From the NCBI GenBank assembly GCA_052387905.1, contig JBQTIR010000016.1, forward strand, positions 1 through 64,000: 64,000 nucleotides of DNA, given 5' to 3'. The translations under genes were made by a program, and so were the position numbers. Numbering within the stretch: the stretch's first letter is position 1; each line of letters opens with the position of its first letter. Origin of the DNA: JBQTII01 sp052387905. Lineage in GTDB: Bacteria; Actinomycetota; Actinomycetes; Sporichthyales; Sporichthyaceae. Positions 50,993 through 60,476 of this stretch are shown here, one piece after another. The notes beneath the pieces were generated by a model, which was given only the letters and a program-made list of their open reading frames with translations, searched no databases and was not told where the DNA came from.

Positions 50993-51010
50993 TTGTTCGC
51001 GCGTTCACAA
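50993..51010. promoter_or_regulatory. Rex operator (ROP) upstream of rex-hemACD
   Basis: TTGTTCGCGCGTTCACAA matches the actinomycete Rex operator (TTGTGAACGCGTTCACAA) at 15 of 18 positions, with the right half perfect. It lies 66 nt before the rex start, consistent with autoregulation by the NADH/NAD ratio. Confidence 0.65.
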
Positions 51011-51075
51011 GTGCTTACCCTGGCGACCGCGCGGGGCTGGCCCAGGCCCCGTCAGGCAGCCCCCCATGGAGAGCC

Positions 51076-51819
51076 GTGAGCGAGCTTCGCGAGCGTGCGC
51101 AACAGCCCCGTCCCGCTCGCGCGGGGCGTGGCCGCGACGGCATTCCCGACGCCACCGTCGCGCGGCTTCCGGTGTACCTGCGCGCGTTGATTGCCTATGG
51201 CGACCGCGGGGTTCCCACCGTCTCATCCGAGGAACTGGCTGCTGCGGCCGGGGTGAATTCCGCGAAGCTGCGCAAGGACCTGTCCTACCTCGGCTCCTAC
51301 GGCACGCGCGGGGTGGGCTACGAGGTGCAGTACCTCGTCTACCAGATCTCCCGTGAGCTGGGCCTGACCCAGGACTGGGCCGTGGTGATCGTGGGGGTCG
51401 GTTCGCTGGGGCACGCCCTGGCCAACTATGGGGGCTTCTCCTCGCGTGGTTTCCGCATCGTCGCGCTGGTCGACTCTGACCCGGCCCGCGTCGGTGAAGT
51501 GCTGGCCGGAGTGCAGGTCGATCCGCTGGTCGACCTGGAGCGGGTCGTCGCTGCCCGCGAGGTCTCGATCGGGGTCATCGCCACTCCTGGCGGCGCAGCG
51601 CAGGAGGTCTGCGACCGGCTGGTGCAGGCCGGCGTCACCAGCATCCTGAACTTCGCTCCGATGCTGCTCACCGTCCCGGTGGGGGTTGATGTGCGCAAGG
51701 TGGATCTCTCGACCGAGCTGCAGATCCTGGCCTTCCACGCCCAGCGCAAGTCCGAGCGCGACCCAGCCGCCGACAGCCTCACGACCGTCGGCGCCGCCCG
51801 CGTGCGGGTGGGCTCGTGA
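51076..51819 (+). CDS. rex: redox-sensing transcriptional repressor Rex
   Basis: 247 residues from the GTG at 51076. Winged-helix N-terminus (VARLPVYLRALIAYGDRG, KLRKDLSYLGSYGTRGVGY) and Rossmann NAD(H)-binding domain (VVIVGVGSLGHALANY). Rex senses NADH/NAD and represses respiratory and heme genes. In-frame sequence upstream of the GTG has no similarity. Its 3' end overlaps the hemA start, so rex-hemA-hemC-hemD are translationally coupled, as in Streptomyces. Confidence 0.95.
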   Translation: MSELRERAQQPRPARAGRGRDGIPDATVARLPVYLRALIAYGDRGVPTVSSEELAAAAGVNSAKLRKDLSYLGSYGTRGVGYEVQYLVYQISRELGLTQDWAVVIVGVGSLGHALANYGGFSSRGFRIVALVDSDPARVGEVLAGVQVDPLVDLERVVAAREVSIGVIATPGGAAQEVCDRLVQAGVTSILNFAPMLLTVPVGVDVRKVDLSTELQILAFHAQRKSERDPAADSLTTVGAARVRVGS

Positions 51820-53141
51820 ACGTCCTGGTGGTGGGCATGTCTCACCGAACCGGCCCGGTCTCGCTGCTGGAGCGGGTCGCCATCAGTGGCGACGCCCTCA
51901 CCAAGCTCATCTCCGACGCCGCCGCCTCCGAGCACGTCGCCGAGGTCGCCGTGCTCTCCACCTGCAACCGCATGGAGATCTACGCGGTGGTGGAGAAGTT
52001 CCACGGCGGCCTCGCGGACGTCTCCGAGCTGCTCTGCCGGCACACCGGCATGGGCCTGGAGGAATTGCGCCCGCATCTGTACGTCCACTACGAGGACCGC
52101 GCGGTCCAGCATCTGTTCACGGTGGCCTGCGGGTTGGACTCGATGGTCGTCGGCGAGAGCCAGATCCTCGGCCAGGTCCGCTCCGCACTGGCCACTGCAC
52201 AGGACCTGGGCACCGCCGGCCGGGTCCTGAACGAGCTGGTCCAGCATTCGCTGCGCGTCGGCAAGCGCGCGCGCACGGAGACGGGCATCGACCGCGCGGG
52301 CCGGTCGCTGGTCGGCGTCGGCCTCGACCGCGCGGAGTCCGTGATCGGCCCTCTCGCTGGCCGGCGCGCCCTGGTCGTCGGCGCCGGATCGATGAGCGCG
52401 TTGGCTGCCACGATGCTTGCCAAGGCCGAGCTGGGCGAGATCGTCATCGCCAACCGCACCTTCACCCGGGCGCAACGCCTCGCCGCCACCGTGGGTGGGC
52501 GCGCGGTCAAGATAGCCCACCTCGACGACGCCCTGGCCGCTGCCGATCTGGTGATCTCCTGCACCGGATCGGCAGAGCTGGTCCTGCGGGCCGAGGACCT
52601 GAGCGCGGCGCTGGCGCGGCGCCCGGCCCTTCCGATGGTGGCCCTGGACCTCGCCCTGCCGCGGGACATCGAGCCGCTGGCCGCAGCGGTCGCCGGTCTA
52701 CACCTGTTCGACCTGGAGTCCCTCGCGGACAGCGACCCCGACGTCGAGGGCGGCATGCCTGTCGAGGTCGAGGCGGTCAAGCGGATCGTGGCCGGCGAGG
52801 TCGCCGGCTTCGCCACCGGGCAGCGCGTGGCGCAGGTCGCGCCGACGGTCACCGCCTTGCGGACGATGGCCGACGAGGTCGTGGCCCGCGAGATGCTCCG
52901 GCTCGAGGGCCGCCTGCCCGCCCTGGGCCTGCGGGAGCGCGAGGAGATCTCCAAGGCGGTGCGCCGGGTCGTCGACAAGCTCCTGCACGGCCCGACCGTG
53001 CGGGTGAAGGAACTCGCCGGCGGTCCGGACGGGGAGACCTACGCGACCGCGTTGCGCGAGCTGTTCGACCTGGACCGCAATGCCGTCGAAGCCGTGATCC
53101 GGGCGGACCTGAGCGATGCCGCCACCGAGGAAGCCTCATGA
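51816..53141 (+). CDS. hemA: glutamyl-tRNA reductase HemA
   Basis: 441 residues, GTG start overlapping rex. First step of C5 heme synthesis: reduces Glu-tRNA to glutamate-1-semialdehyde. Catalytic Cys50 in VLSTCNRMEIYAVV, substrate-binding HRTGPVSLLER, GLDSMVVGESQILGQVR, the NADPH domain VVGAGSMSALAA, and the C-terminal dimerisation helices. Overlaps hemC by 4 nt. Confidence 0.97.
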   Translation: MNVLVVGMSHRTGPVSLLERVAISGDALTKLISDAAASEHVAEVAVLSTCNRMEIYAVVEKFHGGLADVSELLCRHTGMGLEELRPHLYVHYEDRAVQHLFTVACGLDSMVVGESQILGQVRSALATAQDLGTAGRVLNELVQHSLRVGKRARTETGIDRAGRSLVGVGLDRAESVIGPLAGRRALVVGAGSMSALAATMLAKAELGEIVIANRTFTRAQRLAATVGGRAVKIAHLDDALAAADLVISCTGSAELVLRAEDLSAALARRPALPMVALDLALPRDIEPLAAAVAGLHLFDLESLADSDPDVEGGMPVEVEAVKRIVAGEVAGFATGQRVAQVAPTVTALRTMADEVVAREMLRLEGRLPALGLREREEISKAVRRVVDKLLHGPTVRVKELAGGPDGETYATALRELFDLDRNAVEAVIRADLSDAATEEAS

Positions 53142-54076
53142 CGGCGCTCCGGCTGGGGACCCGCGCCAGCGAGTTGGCGATGACACAGTCCCGGACCGTG
53201 GCCGCGGCTATCACCGCCGCCACCGGGCGCGAGGTGGAACTCGTCGCGATCACCACCCGCGGTGATCTGACCGGTGAGCCGCTGGCCCAGATCGGCGGCA
53301 CCGGGGTGTTCGTCTCCGCGCTGCGTGAGGCCCTGCTTGCGAACGCCGTCGACCTGGCCGTGCACTCCCTCAAGGACCTGCCGACCGCTGATGCCGCCGG
53401 GCTCGTCCTCGCCGCGGTCCCCCAGCGCGAGGACCCCCGCGACGCCCTCATCGCCCGTGGCGGGCTCACCCTCGGCGAGCTTCCCGTGGGTGCGCGGATC
53501 GGCACCGGCTCGCCGCGGCGGGCCGCGCAGCTACGCGCTCTCGGTTTCGGGCTCGAGCCGGTCGAGATCCGCGGCAACGTCGACACCCGGCTGCGGATGG
53601 TGCACGACGGTTCCGTGGACGCGGTCGTGCTGGCTCGGGCCGGACTGGCCCGCCTCGGTCGCCTCGCCGAGATCACCGAGGTGATCGACCCCCTGCAGAT
53701 GTTGCCCGCACCCGGTCAGGGCGCACTGGCGATCGAGTGTCGTAATCCCGACACCGACGCCGTTGCGGCCGAGGTGTTCGCCCAGCTCAATCTGCTCGAC
53801 GACCCGTGGACCCGGGGCGCCGTGACGGGAGAGCGTGCACTGCTCGCCGCACTTGAAGCCGGCTGCTCGGCGCCCGTCGGGGCGCTCGGGGAGACGGTGG
53901 AGGGCGATGAGGAACTTGAGCTCTATCTGAGAGCCACGGTGCTTGCCACCGACGGCAGCGCAACCGTACGTCTCTCCACCACCGGACTTCTCGTCGAGGC
54001 GGAGGTGCTCGGCCGCAAACTCGCGGACGAGATGCTCGCCGACGGGGCCGCCAGCCTGATGCAGGAGCACTCCTGA
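53138..54076 (+). CDS. hemC: porphobilinogen deaminase HemC
   Basis: 312 residues, ATG at 53138. Polymerises four porphobilinogen into hydroxymethylbilane. The dipyrromethane cofactor attaches to Cys243 in EAGCSAPVGA; catalytic Asp80 lies in HSLKDLPT; GTGSPRRAAQL is the Arg-rich loop. Its stop overlaps the hemD start by one base (TGATG). Confidence 0.97.
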   Translation: MTALRLGTRASELAMTQSRTVAAAITAATGREVELVAITTRGDLTGEPLAQIGGTGVFVSALREALLANAVDLAVHSLKDLPTADAAGLVLAAVPQREDPRDALIARGGLTLGELPVGARIGTGSPRRAAQLRALGFGLEPVEIRGNVDTRLRMVHDGSVDAVVLARAGLARLGRLAEITEVIDPLQMLPAPGQGALAIECRNPDTDAVAAEVFAQLNLLDDPWTRGAVTGERALLAALEAGCSAPVGALGETVEGDEELELYLRATVLATDGSATVRLSTTGLLVEAEVLGRKLADEMLADGAASLMQEHS

Positions 54077-55827
54077 TGACCACTGCCAAGAAGTCCACCG
54101 TGTCTGCGGCGAAGTCCGCACCCGCCAAGGAAGCTGTTCCTCCCGTCGCCGCTGTCGGCGACGGAGGAGCCGTGGGCCGTGCCAAGGCCAAGACAAACGC
54201 GAAAGCGGCTGCCGAGCCAGCGCCGACGCAGGCATTGCGCCGGCCGGCGGGATCTGTCGCCTTCGTCGGCGCCGGTCCCGGTGACGCCGCTCTGCTCACG
54301 CTGCGGGCGGTGGAGCTGCTCGGCGGCGCCGACGTCATCGTGCTGGGTGAGCTCGCCCGCGATCAGGTCCTCGTGCATGCCAAGGCGGATGTCACCGTCG
54401 TCGACGGAGCGTTCGACGCCGACGGCGCGGTACTGACCCCTGCTGCCCGCACCAGGGCCGTCACTGGGGCAGCCAAGGGCGGACGCACAGTCGTGCGCCT
54501 GGTCGACGGCGACCCGGGACTGTCCGGCGCCCTCGCCGAGGAGGCCCTCGCGTGCGTGAAGGCGGGTCTGGAGATCCAGGTCGTGCCCGGGGTTGCCGGT
54601 CCGTCTGCGGTCCCGGCGTTCGCCGGCGTCCCGCTGGTCACCCGGACCGTGCGCGAGGTCCGCACCGCCGACATCACCGACACCAAGATCGATTGGGCCT
54701 CCCTGGCGAGCAAGGACGCGACCTTGGTCCTGACCAACACCACCCGCGCCGCCCTCGTCGCCGGTGCGGCGGCCAAGCTGGTCGAGGCCGGCCTGGACCC
54801 GGCCACCCCGGCGATGACCACCTGGTCGGGCACCACCACGAGCCAGCGCACGGTGAGCGGGGCGCTGGTCGACATCGCCGCCGAGCTGCCCGACGGGGAG
54901 CTGACGGCGACCGCGATCACTGTCGTCGGTGAGGTCGTCGCCCTGCGCGAGACCCTGTCGTGGTTCGAGTCCCGGCCGCTGTTCGGCTGGCGCGTGCTGG
55001 TCCCGCGGACCAAGGAACAGGCCGGGGGTCTGTCCACCAGGTTGCGCGGCTACGGCGCGGTGCCCGAGGAGGTCCCGACGATCTCGGTCGAGCCGCCGCG
55101 GACCCCGCAGCAGATGGAGCGCGCGATCAAGGGCCTGGTCACCGGCCGCTACGAGTGGGTTGCCTTCACCTCCCGCAACGCGGTCAAGGCCGTACGCGAG
55201 AAGTTCGAGGAGTACGGCCTCGATGCCCGGGCGTTCTCCGGCATCAAGGTGGCTGCGGTCGGCGAGCAGACCGCCGCGGACCTGCTCGGCTGGGGAATCA
55301 AGGCGGACCTCGTGCCCTCCGGTGAGCAGTCCGCCCGCGGGTTGTTGGAGGACTGGCCGCCCTTCGACGACGTCTTCGACCCGATCAACCGCGTCTTTCT
55401 GCCGCGCGCCGACATCGCGACCGAGACCCTGGTCGCCGGCCTGGTGGACCTGGGCTGGGAGGTTGACGACGTGACCGCGTACCGGACCGTGCGGGCCGCG
55501 CCGCCGCCCGCGCCGGTGCGGGAGGCGATCAAGAGCGGCGGCTTCGACGCCGTCGTCTTCACCTCCTCCTCCACGGTGCGCAATCTGGTCGGTATTGCCG
55601 GCAAGCCGCATGCCTCCACCGTGATCGCCTGCATCGGCCCGGCCACCGCGGAGGCCGCGGCCGAGCACGGGTTGCGGGTCGACGTGCTCGCGTCGACCCC
55701 GTCGGCGACCGAGCTCGCCGACGCCTTGGCCGAGTTCGGCGCTGCTCGCCGGGCGGCCGCCGACGAAGCCGGGGCCGAGGTCCTGCGTCCCTCTGAGAAG
55801 CGCACCGCGGCCCGCCGCCGCCGCTGA
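54076..55827 (+). CDS. hemD: fused uroporphyrinogen-III methyltransferase / uroporphyrinogen-III synthase (CobA-HemD)
   Basis: 583 residues. A Lys/Ala-rich tail (1-55) precedes a SUMT-like domain (about 60-310: FVGAGPGDAALLTLRAVELL, DGDPGLSGALAEEAL, PGVAGPSAVPAFAGVPL) and a HemD domain (about 318-560: FGWRVLVPRTKEQAGGLS, WVAFTSRNAV, VVFTSSSTVRNLVG, CIGPATAEAA). This bifunctional arrangement is normal in actinobacteria. The SUMT half lacks the clean GDPFVFGRG-type motif of active CobA, having GDPGLSGAL, so it may be degenerate and only HemD certain. Confidence 0.93.
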   Translation: MTTAKKSTVSAAKSAPAKEAVPPVAAVGDGGAVGRAKAKTNAKAAAEPAPTQALRRPAGSVAFVGAGPGDAALLTLRAVELLGGADVIVLGELARDQVLVHAKADVTVVDGAFDADGAVLTPAARTRAVTGAAKGGRTVVRLVDGDPGLSGALAEEALACVKAGLEIQVVPGVAGPSAVPAFAGVPLVTRTVREVRTADITDTKIDWASLASKDATLVLTNTTRAALVAGAAAKLVEAGLDPATPAMTTWSGTTTSQRTVSGALVDIAAELPDGELTATAITVVGEVVALRETLSWFESRPLFGWRVLVPRTKEQAGGLSTRLRGYGAVPEEVPTISVEPPRTPQQMERAIKGLVTGRYEWVAFTSRNAVKAVREKFEEYGLDARAFSGIKVAAVGEQTAADLLGWGIKADLVPSGEQSARGLLEDWPPFDDVFDPINRVFLPRADIATETLVAGLVDLGWEVDDVTAYRTVRAAPPPAPVREAIKSGGFDAVVFTSSSTVRNLVGIAGKPHASTVIACIGPATAEAAAEHGLRVDVLASTPSATELADALAEFGAARRAAADEAGAEVLRPSEKRTAARRRR

Positions 55828-55855
55828 TTATTCGTCGGACAACGGCCGTAGGCTG

Positions 55856-56839
55856 GTGGGTGTGAGTGGCTTCCCGGTCGAGCGCCCGCGGCGCCTGCGG
55901 CGAACCGCGCCGCTGCGTCGGCTCGTCGCGGAGACCTCGCTGGAGCCGCGTCACCTCGTCCTGCCGATGTTCGTGCGCGAAGGCGCGGACGGCCCGGTGC
56001 CGATCGCCTCGATGCCCGGGGTCGTGCAGCATTCGCTGGACTCGTTGCGCAAGGCCGCGGTCGAGGCGGTCGAGGTCGGCGTCGGGGCCCTGATGCTCTT
56101 CGGCGTCCCGCTGACCAAGGACGCCACCGGGACCGGCGGCAGTGACCCGAACGGCATCCTCAACGTCGCGCTGGGCGAGCTTGCGGCAGAGGTCGGGGAC
56201 TCCACCGTGTTGATGGCCGACCTCTGCCTGGACGAGTTCACCGATCACGGCCATTGCGGGGTGCTGGCCGCTGACGGCTCGGTGGACAACGACGCGACGC
56301 TCGAGCGCTACGCCGAGATGGCCCTCGCCCAGGCCGCCGCCGGTGCCCACGTGCTCGGACCCTCGGGAATGATGGACGGTCAGGTCGGCCATATCCGAGC
56401 CGCGTTGGATGGCGCCGGGTACACCGACACCGCGCTGATCGCCTACGCCGCCAAGTACGCCTCGGCCTTCTACGGCCCCTTCCGCGACGCGGTCCAGTCC
56501 TCGCTCGTCGGGGACCGAATGAGCTACCAGCAGGACCCGGCCAACGCCCGCGAGGCGCTGCGCGAGGTCGCCCTGGACGTCGCCGAGGGCGCGGACATCG
56601 TGATGGTCAAGCCCGCTATGGCCTACCTCGACCTGGTCGCCAAGGTCCGCGCCGCCGTGGACGTTCCGGTCGCCGCCTACCAGGTGTCCGGGGAGTACGC
56701 GATGGTCGAGGCCGCCGCTGCGGCAGGGGTCATTGATCGGGATCGGGCGATCGTCGAGACGCTGCACTGCATCCGCCGGGCCGGCGCCGACATCGTGCTG
56801 ACCTACTGGGCCACCGAGGTCGCGCGCCGCCTGCGCTGA
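55856..56839 (+). CDS. hemB: delta-aminolevulinic acid dehydratase HemB
   Basis: 327 residues; GTG at 55856 (or 55862). Condenses two 5-aminolevulinate to porphobilinogen. Schiff-base Lys252 in VMVKPAMAYLDL and Lys200 in AYAAKYASAFYGPFRD. The metal site reads DLCLDEFTDHGHCG: Cys124 and Cys134 as in zinc enzymes, but the middle ligand is Asp126 as in magnesium enzymes, a mixed type. Last gene of the rex-hem run before the inserted block. Confidence 0.96.
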   Translation: MGVSGFPVERPRRLRRTAPLRRLVAETSLEPRHLVLPMFVREGADGPVPIASMPGVVQHSLDSLRKAAVEAVEVGVGALMLFGVPLTKDATGTGGSDPNGILNVALGELAAEVGDSTVLMADLCLDEFTDHGHCGVLAADGSVDNDATLERYAEMALAQAAAGAHVLGPSGMMDGQVGHIRAALDGAGYTDTALIAYAAKYASAFYGPFRDAVQSSLVGDRMSYQQDPANAREALREVALDVAEGADIVMVKPAMAYLDLVAKVRAAVDVPVAAYQVSGEYAMVEAAAAAGVIDRDRAIVETLHCIRRAGADIVLTYWATEVARRLR

Positions 56840-57009
56840 GCACCCGGCGGAAATTTTCCTCGCGGTCATCGGCAGTTCTGACCAGGATGGGTAAACCGAA
56901 CTGGTGCGTGCTGCGTCCTGATGGTGCGTGCCAAGGGACGCCGTCGGAGCGATCTCCGGCGCTGAGCTGGGGGAGTCTCAGCTTTTCTGTCAGAGAGGGT
57001 TCAGATCTG

Positions 57010-57624
57010 ATGCGTACCACCGGGTCAATCCGCCGCCGCGCAGTCGCCGGCCTGTCCGCTGCCGCGCTCGCCTCGCTGGGGCTCGCCATGCCCTCGGCTA
57101 CCGCGACGACGTTCGCCCCCCCGAGTTTCCTCAGCAAGAGTGAGCTGCCGCAGAGCGGCAAGATCGGTAAATGGACAGCGTCGAAGATCAAGGACGGACT
57201 GCCCAAGCCGCAGTACACCTGCGTCAAGGGAATCCTGCCCAGGGGCTCCTCGCAGTTCCGCACCTTCCTCGGCAGCGGCCTCGTCAACCCGGAGTTCCGG
57301 GAGACCGTGACGCTTTACAACTCGGTCGCCGACGCCAAGACGATCGTGAAGAAGCTGAAGAAGGCGGTCGCCAACTGTGACGACCGGCTCGACGACGTCA
57401 CCGGCATCACCTCGTACGGCACCTTCGGCACCGCGGACGGCCTCGCGGTCTACGGCGTCTTCACCGCGCCGCCGGACTCGGAGTTCGGTCTGCAGCTCTT
57501 CGGCATCGGCCGGGAGGGCAACGCGGTCGTGGTGACCTCGCTCGGGCAGGCCGGCAAGAAGGCCGACGCCCCGGCGGGCGCCTTCGTCGCCACCTCGAAG
57601 AGGGCGCTGAAGAAGGTCTACTGA
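57010..57624 (+). CDS. secreted PknH-sensor-like protein, copy 1
   Basis: 204 residues. Signal peptide (MRTTGSIRRRAVAGLSAAAL... cleavage near ATA). The mature part has a Cys pair (YTCVKG, VANCDDR) and the strand-helix pattern of the PknH-type extracellular sensor domain (FRETVTLYNSVADAKTIVKKLKKAV; VYGVFTAPPDSEFGLQLFGIGREGNAVVV). It is a paralogue of the gene at 60727, sharing YGVFT-PP and VGRDGNAVVV-type motifs. Ligand unknown. Convergent with the next gene with 7 nt overlap. Confidence 0.75.
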   Translation: MRTTGSIRRRAVAGLSAAALASLGLAMPSATATTFAPPSFLSKSELPQSGKIGKWTASKIKDGLPKPQYTCVKGILPRGSSQFRTFLGSGLVNPEFRETVTLYNSVADAKTIVKKLKKAVANCDDRLDDVTGITSYGTFGTADGLAVYGVFTAPPDSEFGLQLFGIGREGNAVVVTSLGQAGKKADAPAGAFVATSKRALKKVY

Positions 57625-58226
57625 AACCCGCGCAGGCGGGCGAGCAACGAACTCTTGACGCCCTCGACGACCGCGTCCCGGATCAGCCTATTGATCTGCG
57701 ACGGGTCGTCGAGGTCGTTCAGGAGCGCGCGAAGGTCCAGCTCGGCCACACTGCGGCGCAGCACGTCGTCGGTCGGCAGACCCCGGTCGATGAGCGAATC
57801 GGGCGCGAGCTCGAGGGCGCGCTGCACCAATGCCGGCAGGTCGGCCTGAGCCAGGGCCTCGTCGGCGAGGTCCGAGGACGGCGGCAGGCGGTCCTCGCGT
57901 TCCAGCCGATCCACCGCGTCGATCAGGCCGGCGCGGAGCGCGTCGACCTCGCCGTCGGTGGGTTCTGCGGGCATGGCCAAGCCGAGCACCAGGGCCTCCC
58001 GGCTGCGCCCGAGTCGGCAGGCGGCGCCGTCCAGTCCGAGCAGGACGAGTTGCTCCGAGAGCGCGTCGAGCCCGGTCGAGATCGAGGCGACCGCGCGCGG
58101 CAGGCAGGGGTCCGCGGCGCGGGTCGGGACGAAGTCGCCGCCGCCGGCCGCGACCTGCGTCCCCAGCACCGCGGCCACCAGCGCCACCGCGCCCACCGGT
58201 AGCGCCATCGCCCGCCTTGTTGTCAC
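57618..58226 (-). CDS. membrane-anchored protein of unknown function
   Basis: 202 residues from the GTG at 58226, which overlaps the MFS gene stop by 3-4 nt, so it is translationally coupled to the exporter. One N-terminal hydrophobic segment (MALPVGAVALVAAVLGTQVA) is followed by a helical domain with an unpaired look (DPCLPRAVASIS, DGAACRLGRSREA). A longer in-frame extension overlaps the MFS gene antiphase and is rejected. Could be an accessory subunit; function unknown. Confidence 0.65.
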   Translation of the reverse strand: MTTRRAMALPVGAVALVAAVLGTQVAAGGGDFVPTRAADPCLPRAVASISTGLDALSEQLVLLGLDGAACRLGRSREALVLGLAMPAEPTDGEVDALRAGLIDAVDRLEREDRLPPSSDLADEALAQADLPALVQRALELAPDSLIDRGLPTDDVLRRSVAELDLRALLNDLDDPSQINRLIRDAVVEGVKSSLLARLRGFQ

Positions 58227-59641
58227 GACGGCACCAGCCCGTGGCTCGCCCGTGCGGTGCGAGGGCGGGGCAGGAAGGCGGCGACGGCGGCCAGGGCCAT
58301 GGCGGCGGCGAGCAGGAACGAGTCGCGGAAGGCACGGTTGGCGGCCCGCTCGAGCTGGCCGTCGAGGTTCGCCTCCAGTGCGAGCGCTGCCTCTCGCTCG
58401 GCGCCGGTGACGCGCAGCGCCTGGAATGCGGGGTGCAGGTCGGGGACCCGGCCGGCTTCGGCGAGGAGTTGATCGCCGAGCCCGCGCGCCAGTTCGATCT
58501 TGTTCGCCGCGGTCAACGGGGCGTCGAGCATCAGCGCCGTGATGGCTTCCTGGGTGGGGACTTGGGCATCGCGCAGGTCTGCGGTGAAGACCGGGGTGAG
58601 GATCGCCAGCCCCAGGACGACGCCGGCGTGCCGGGCCGCGATCGTCCAGCCGCCGTGCAGGGCGCGCGGTGCCCGCCCGCGCAGGGCCTCGGTGGTCAGG
58701 GAGTCCACGGTCAGTCCCAGACCCAGACCGACGAGGGCCTGCGGGGCGATCGTCCAGGCCAGGTCGGCCGAGGGAAGCAGGGCCAGCCCGGCCAGCCCGC
58801 CGGCCACCAGTGAGGCCCCGGCGATGGCCTCCGAGCCCAACCCGGCGCGTGCTACCCGGGCCAGGGGCGCCGCCGCGAACGCGGCCAGCGGCACGACGGA
58901 CACTGTCACCGCGGCCGTGGCCGGCGAGCGTTGCCAGCCCTCGACCAGCAGCAGCACAAGCAGGAACAGGGCGGCGGTCAGCGCGGCCGACAGGAGCAGC
59001 AGGGCGACGTTGGGAGCGAGCGCGGGCCGGGTCCGCGCCGTGCCGGGCGTCGCGTGCTGATGAGGCAGCGCGGGGGATGGCGCGTGCCGCAGGGACAACG
59101 CGACCGGGACTGCGAGCAGGGCGATCGGGACCTGGACGATGAAGATCGACTGCCAGGAGATTGCTTCGGTGAGCAACCCGCCGGCCACCGGTCCGGCCGC
59201 CGTTCCGACTACGCCGGCGGCGGTCCAGCGGGCGATCCCGCGCCGTGCGCCGCTCGCGACCACGAGCAGTTCCAGGCAGCCGACGATCGCCAGTGCGCCG
59301 CCGAGAGCCTGCACCGCGCGGGCGGCGATCAGAACCTCCATCGAGTTCGCCACCGCGCAGGCCGCCGACGCTCCGGCGAAGGCGACGATGCCCGCCGCGC
59401 ACCACGGTGCCGGATCGCGACGGGTGAGCAGGTGGGCGACGGGCACGGCAGCGAGGGCCAGCACGAGGTTGTAGGCGATCAGCACCCAGGCGACGCCGGT
59501 GACGGTCCCGCCGAGTTCACGCAGGATCTCCGGCAACGCCAGCGTGACGATCGCGGAGTCGGCCAGCACGGTCCCGACGACGAGCGCGAGCACGGCGACC
59601 CGAACCCGGGAGCCCGGCATCCCGCCCGCGTCGGTACTCAT
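58223..59641 (-). CDS. MFS transporter (drug exporter type)
   Basis: 472 residues with about 12-14 hydrophobic segments. DHA2/EmrB-like: TVLADSAIVTLALPEILRELGG (motif D1 region), WVLIAYNLVLALAAVPVAHLLTRRDPAP, GWTIAARHAGVVLGLAI. A long Ala/Arg-rich loop follows TM6. Probably exports small molecules with H+ antiport. Co-transcribed with the anchored protein gene. Confidence 0.88.
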   Translation of the reverse strand: MSTDAGGMPGSRVRVAVLALVVGTVLADSAIVTLALPEILRELGGTVTGVAWVLIAYNLVLALAAVPVAHLLTRRDPAPWCAAGIVAFAGASAACAVANSMEVLIAARAVQALGGALAIVGCLELLVVASGARRGIARWTAAGVVGTAAGPVAGGLLTEAISWQSIFIVQVPIALLAVPVALSLRHAPSPALPHQHATPGTARTRPALAPNVALLLLSAALTAALFLLVLLLVEGWQRSPATAAVTVSVVPLAAFAAAPLARVARAGLGSEAIAGASLVAGGLAGLALLPSADLAWTIAPQALVGLGLGLTVDSLTTEALRGRAPRALHGGWTIAARHAGVVLGLAILTPVFTADLRDAQVPTQEAITALMLDAPLTAANKIELARGLGDQLLAEAGRVPDLHPAFQALRVTGAEREAALALEANLDGQLERAANRAFRDSFLLAAAMALAAVAAFLPRPRTARASHGLVPS

Positions 59642-59657
59642 GCGGAGGTAGGGGCAC

Positions 59658-60476
59658 TCACCTGGGAGACACCAGGCCCGGCCGCTGCGGCACGTCCTGG
59701 AGGTAGTCGTCTTGATCCGCGAAGCCCAGGATCAGCGAACCAGCGCCGATCAACGCCGCCCCGGCGCCGAGCAGGATCAGATCGCGGCGCAGATTCCGGC
59801 GCGCGGGGTCACCGGCCGCGACGGCGTCCCCGCCGGCAGACAGCGTGAGTTCCCCGGTCAGGGCGGGTGTCCCATCGCTGTTCGCGCCCAGGTCGCCCGA
59901 CGCCAGCAGGTCGGTGTCGGCGGTCACGACGAACTCGAAGACCTCGATCGCGTTGTCGGTCCCGTCGGCGTCGGTCCCGACAGCTCCGGTCGGAGCGGCG
60001 TCGAACCACGGATGCGGATCGGTGCGCCTCTCGCGGAACACCGGGGGGATCTGGTCCAATCCGGGGCACGCCGGGCCGACAAGCACGACGGCGCCGGCGG
60101 AGTCCCGCAACGTGAACGGCTCGGCCGAGAAGCGGTCCACGGTCCGGCGCTCCCCGTCGACGACCGCGGTCTGGCTCGCGAGGTACCAGACGCATTCCTG
60201 CCCGGACAGCGGCGCGGTGTACGTCCCGCCCGGTCCGATGCCCGCCCGACCCCGCACGACGACTCGCGTCGCGGCCTTGGCCGGCGCGCCGTCAGCGGCG
60301 GCGCCATCCTCGACGTCGGGGCTGTAGTAAGGCCCGCCGTCCAGACCGGCGATCGCGCTGACCTTGCGACCCGGGAGCAACCGCAGGGTGAAGCCTGAAC
60401 CGATCGCCCCCATGGACCCGACGATGGCAAGGAAGGAACCGGTCAGAACGAGAAGGAGACCGAGCAGCACGCGCAC
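59658..60476 (-). CDS. GIDE-domain-like membrane protein
   Basis: About 272 residues from the GTG at 60476 (60470 possible). TM1 in LLGLLLVLTGSFLAIVGSMGAIG, then an extracytoplasmic domain with LSGQECVWYLAS and DRFSAEPFTLRDSAGAVVLVGP that resembles the GIDE/E3-ubiquitin-ligase-like domain found in many bacterial membrane proteins, and a C-terminal TM (RRDLILLGAGAALIGAGSLIL). No RING finger is present. Function unknown. Confidence 0.7.
   Translation of the reverse strand: MRVLLGLLLVLTGSFLAIVGSMGAIGSGFTLRLLPGRKVSAIAGLDGGPYYSPDVEDGAAADGAPAKAATRVVVRGRAGIGPGGTYTAPLSGQECVWYLASQTAVVDGERRTVDRFSAEPFTLRDSAGAVVLVGPACPGLDQIPPVFRERRTDPHPWFDAAPTGAVGTDADGTDNAIEVFEFVVTADTDLLASGDLGANSDGTPALTGELTLSAGGDAVAAGDPARRNLRRDLILLGAGAALIGAGSLILGFADQDDYLQDVPQRPGLVSPR

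Noticed and set aside
57618..59405. 595-codon - strand frame across the MFS gene
   Set aside because: Only the last 202 codons look real; the upstream part is out of phase with the MFS transporter and Arg-rich.
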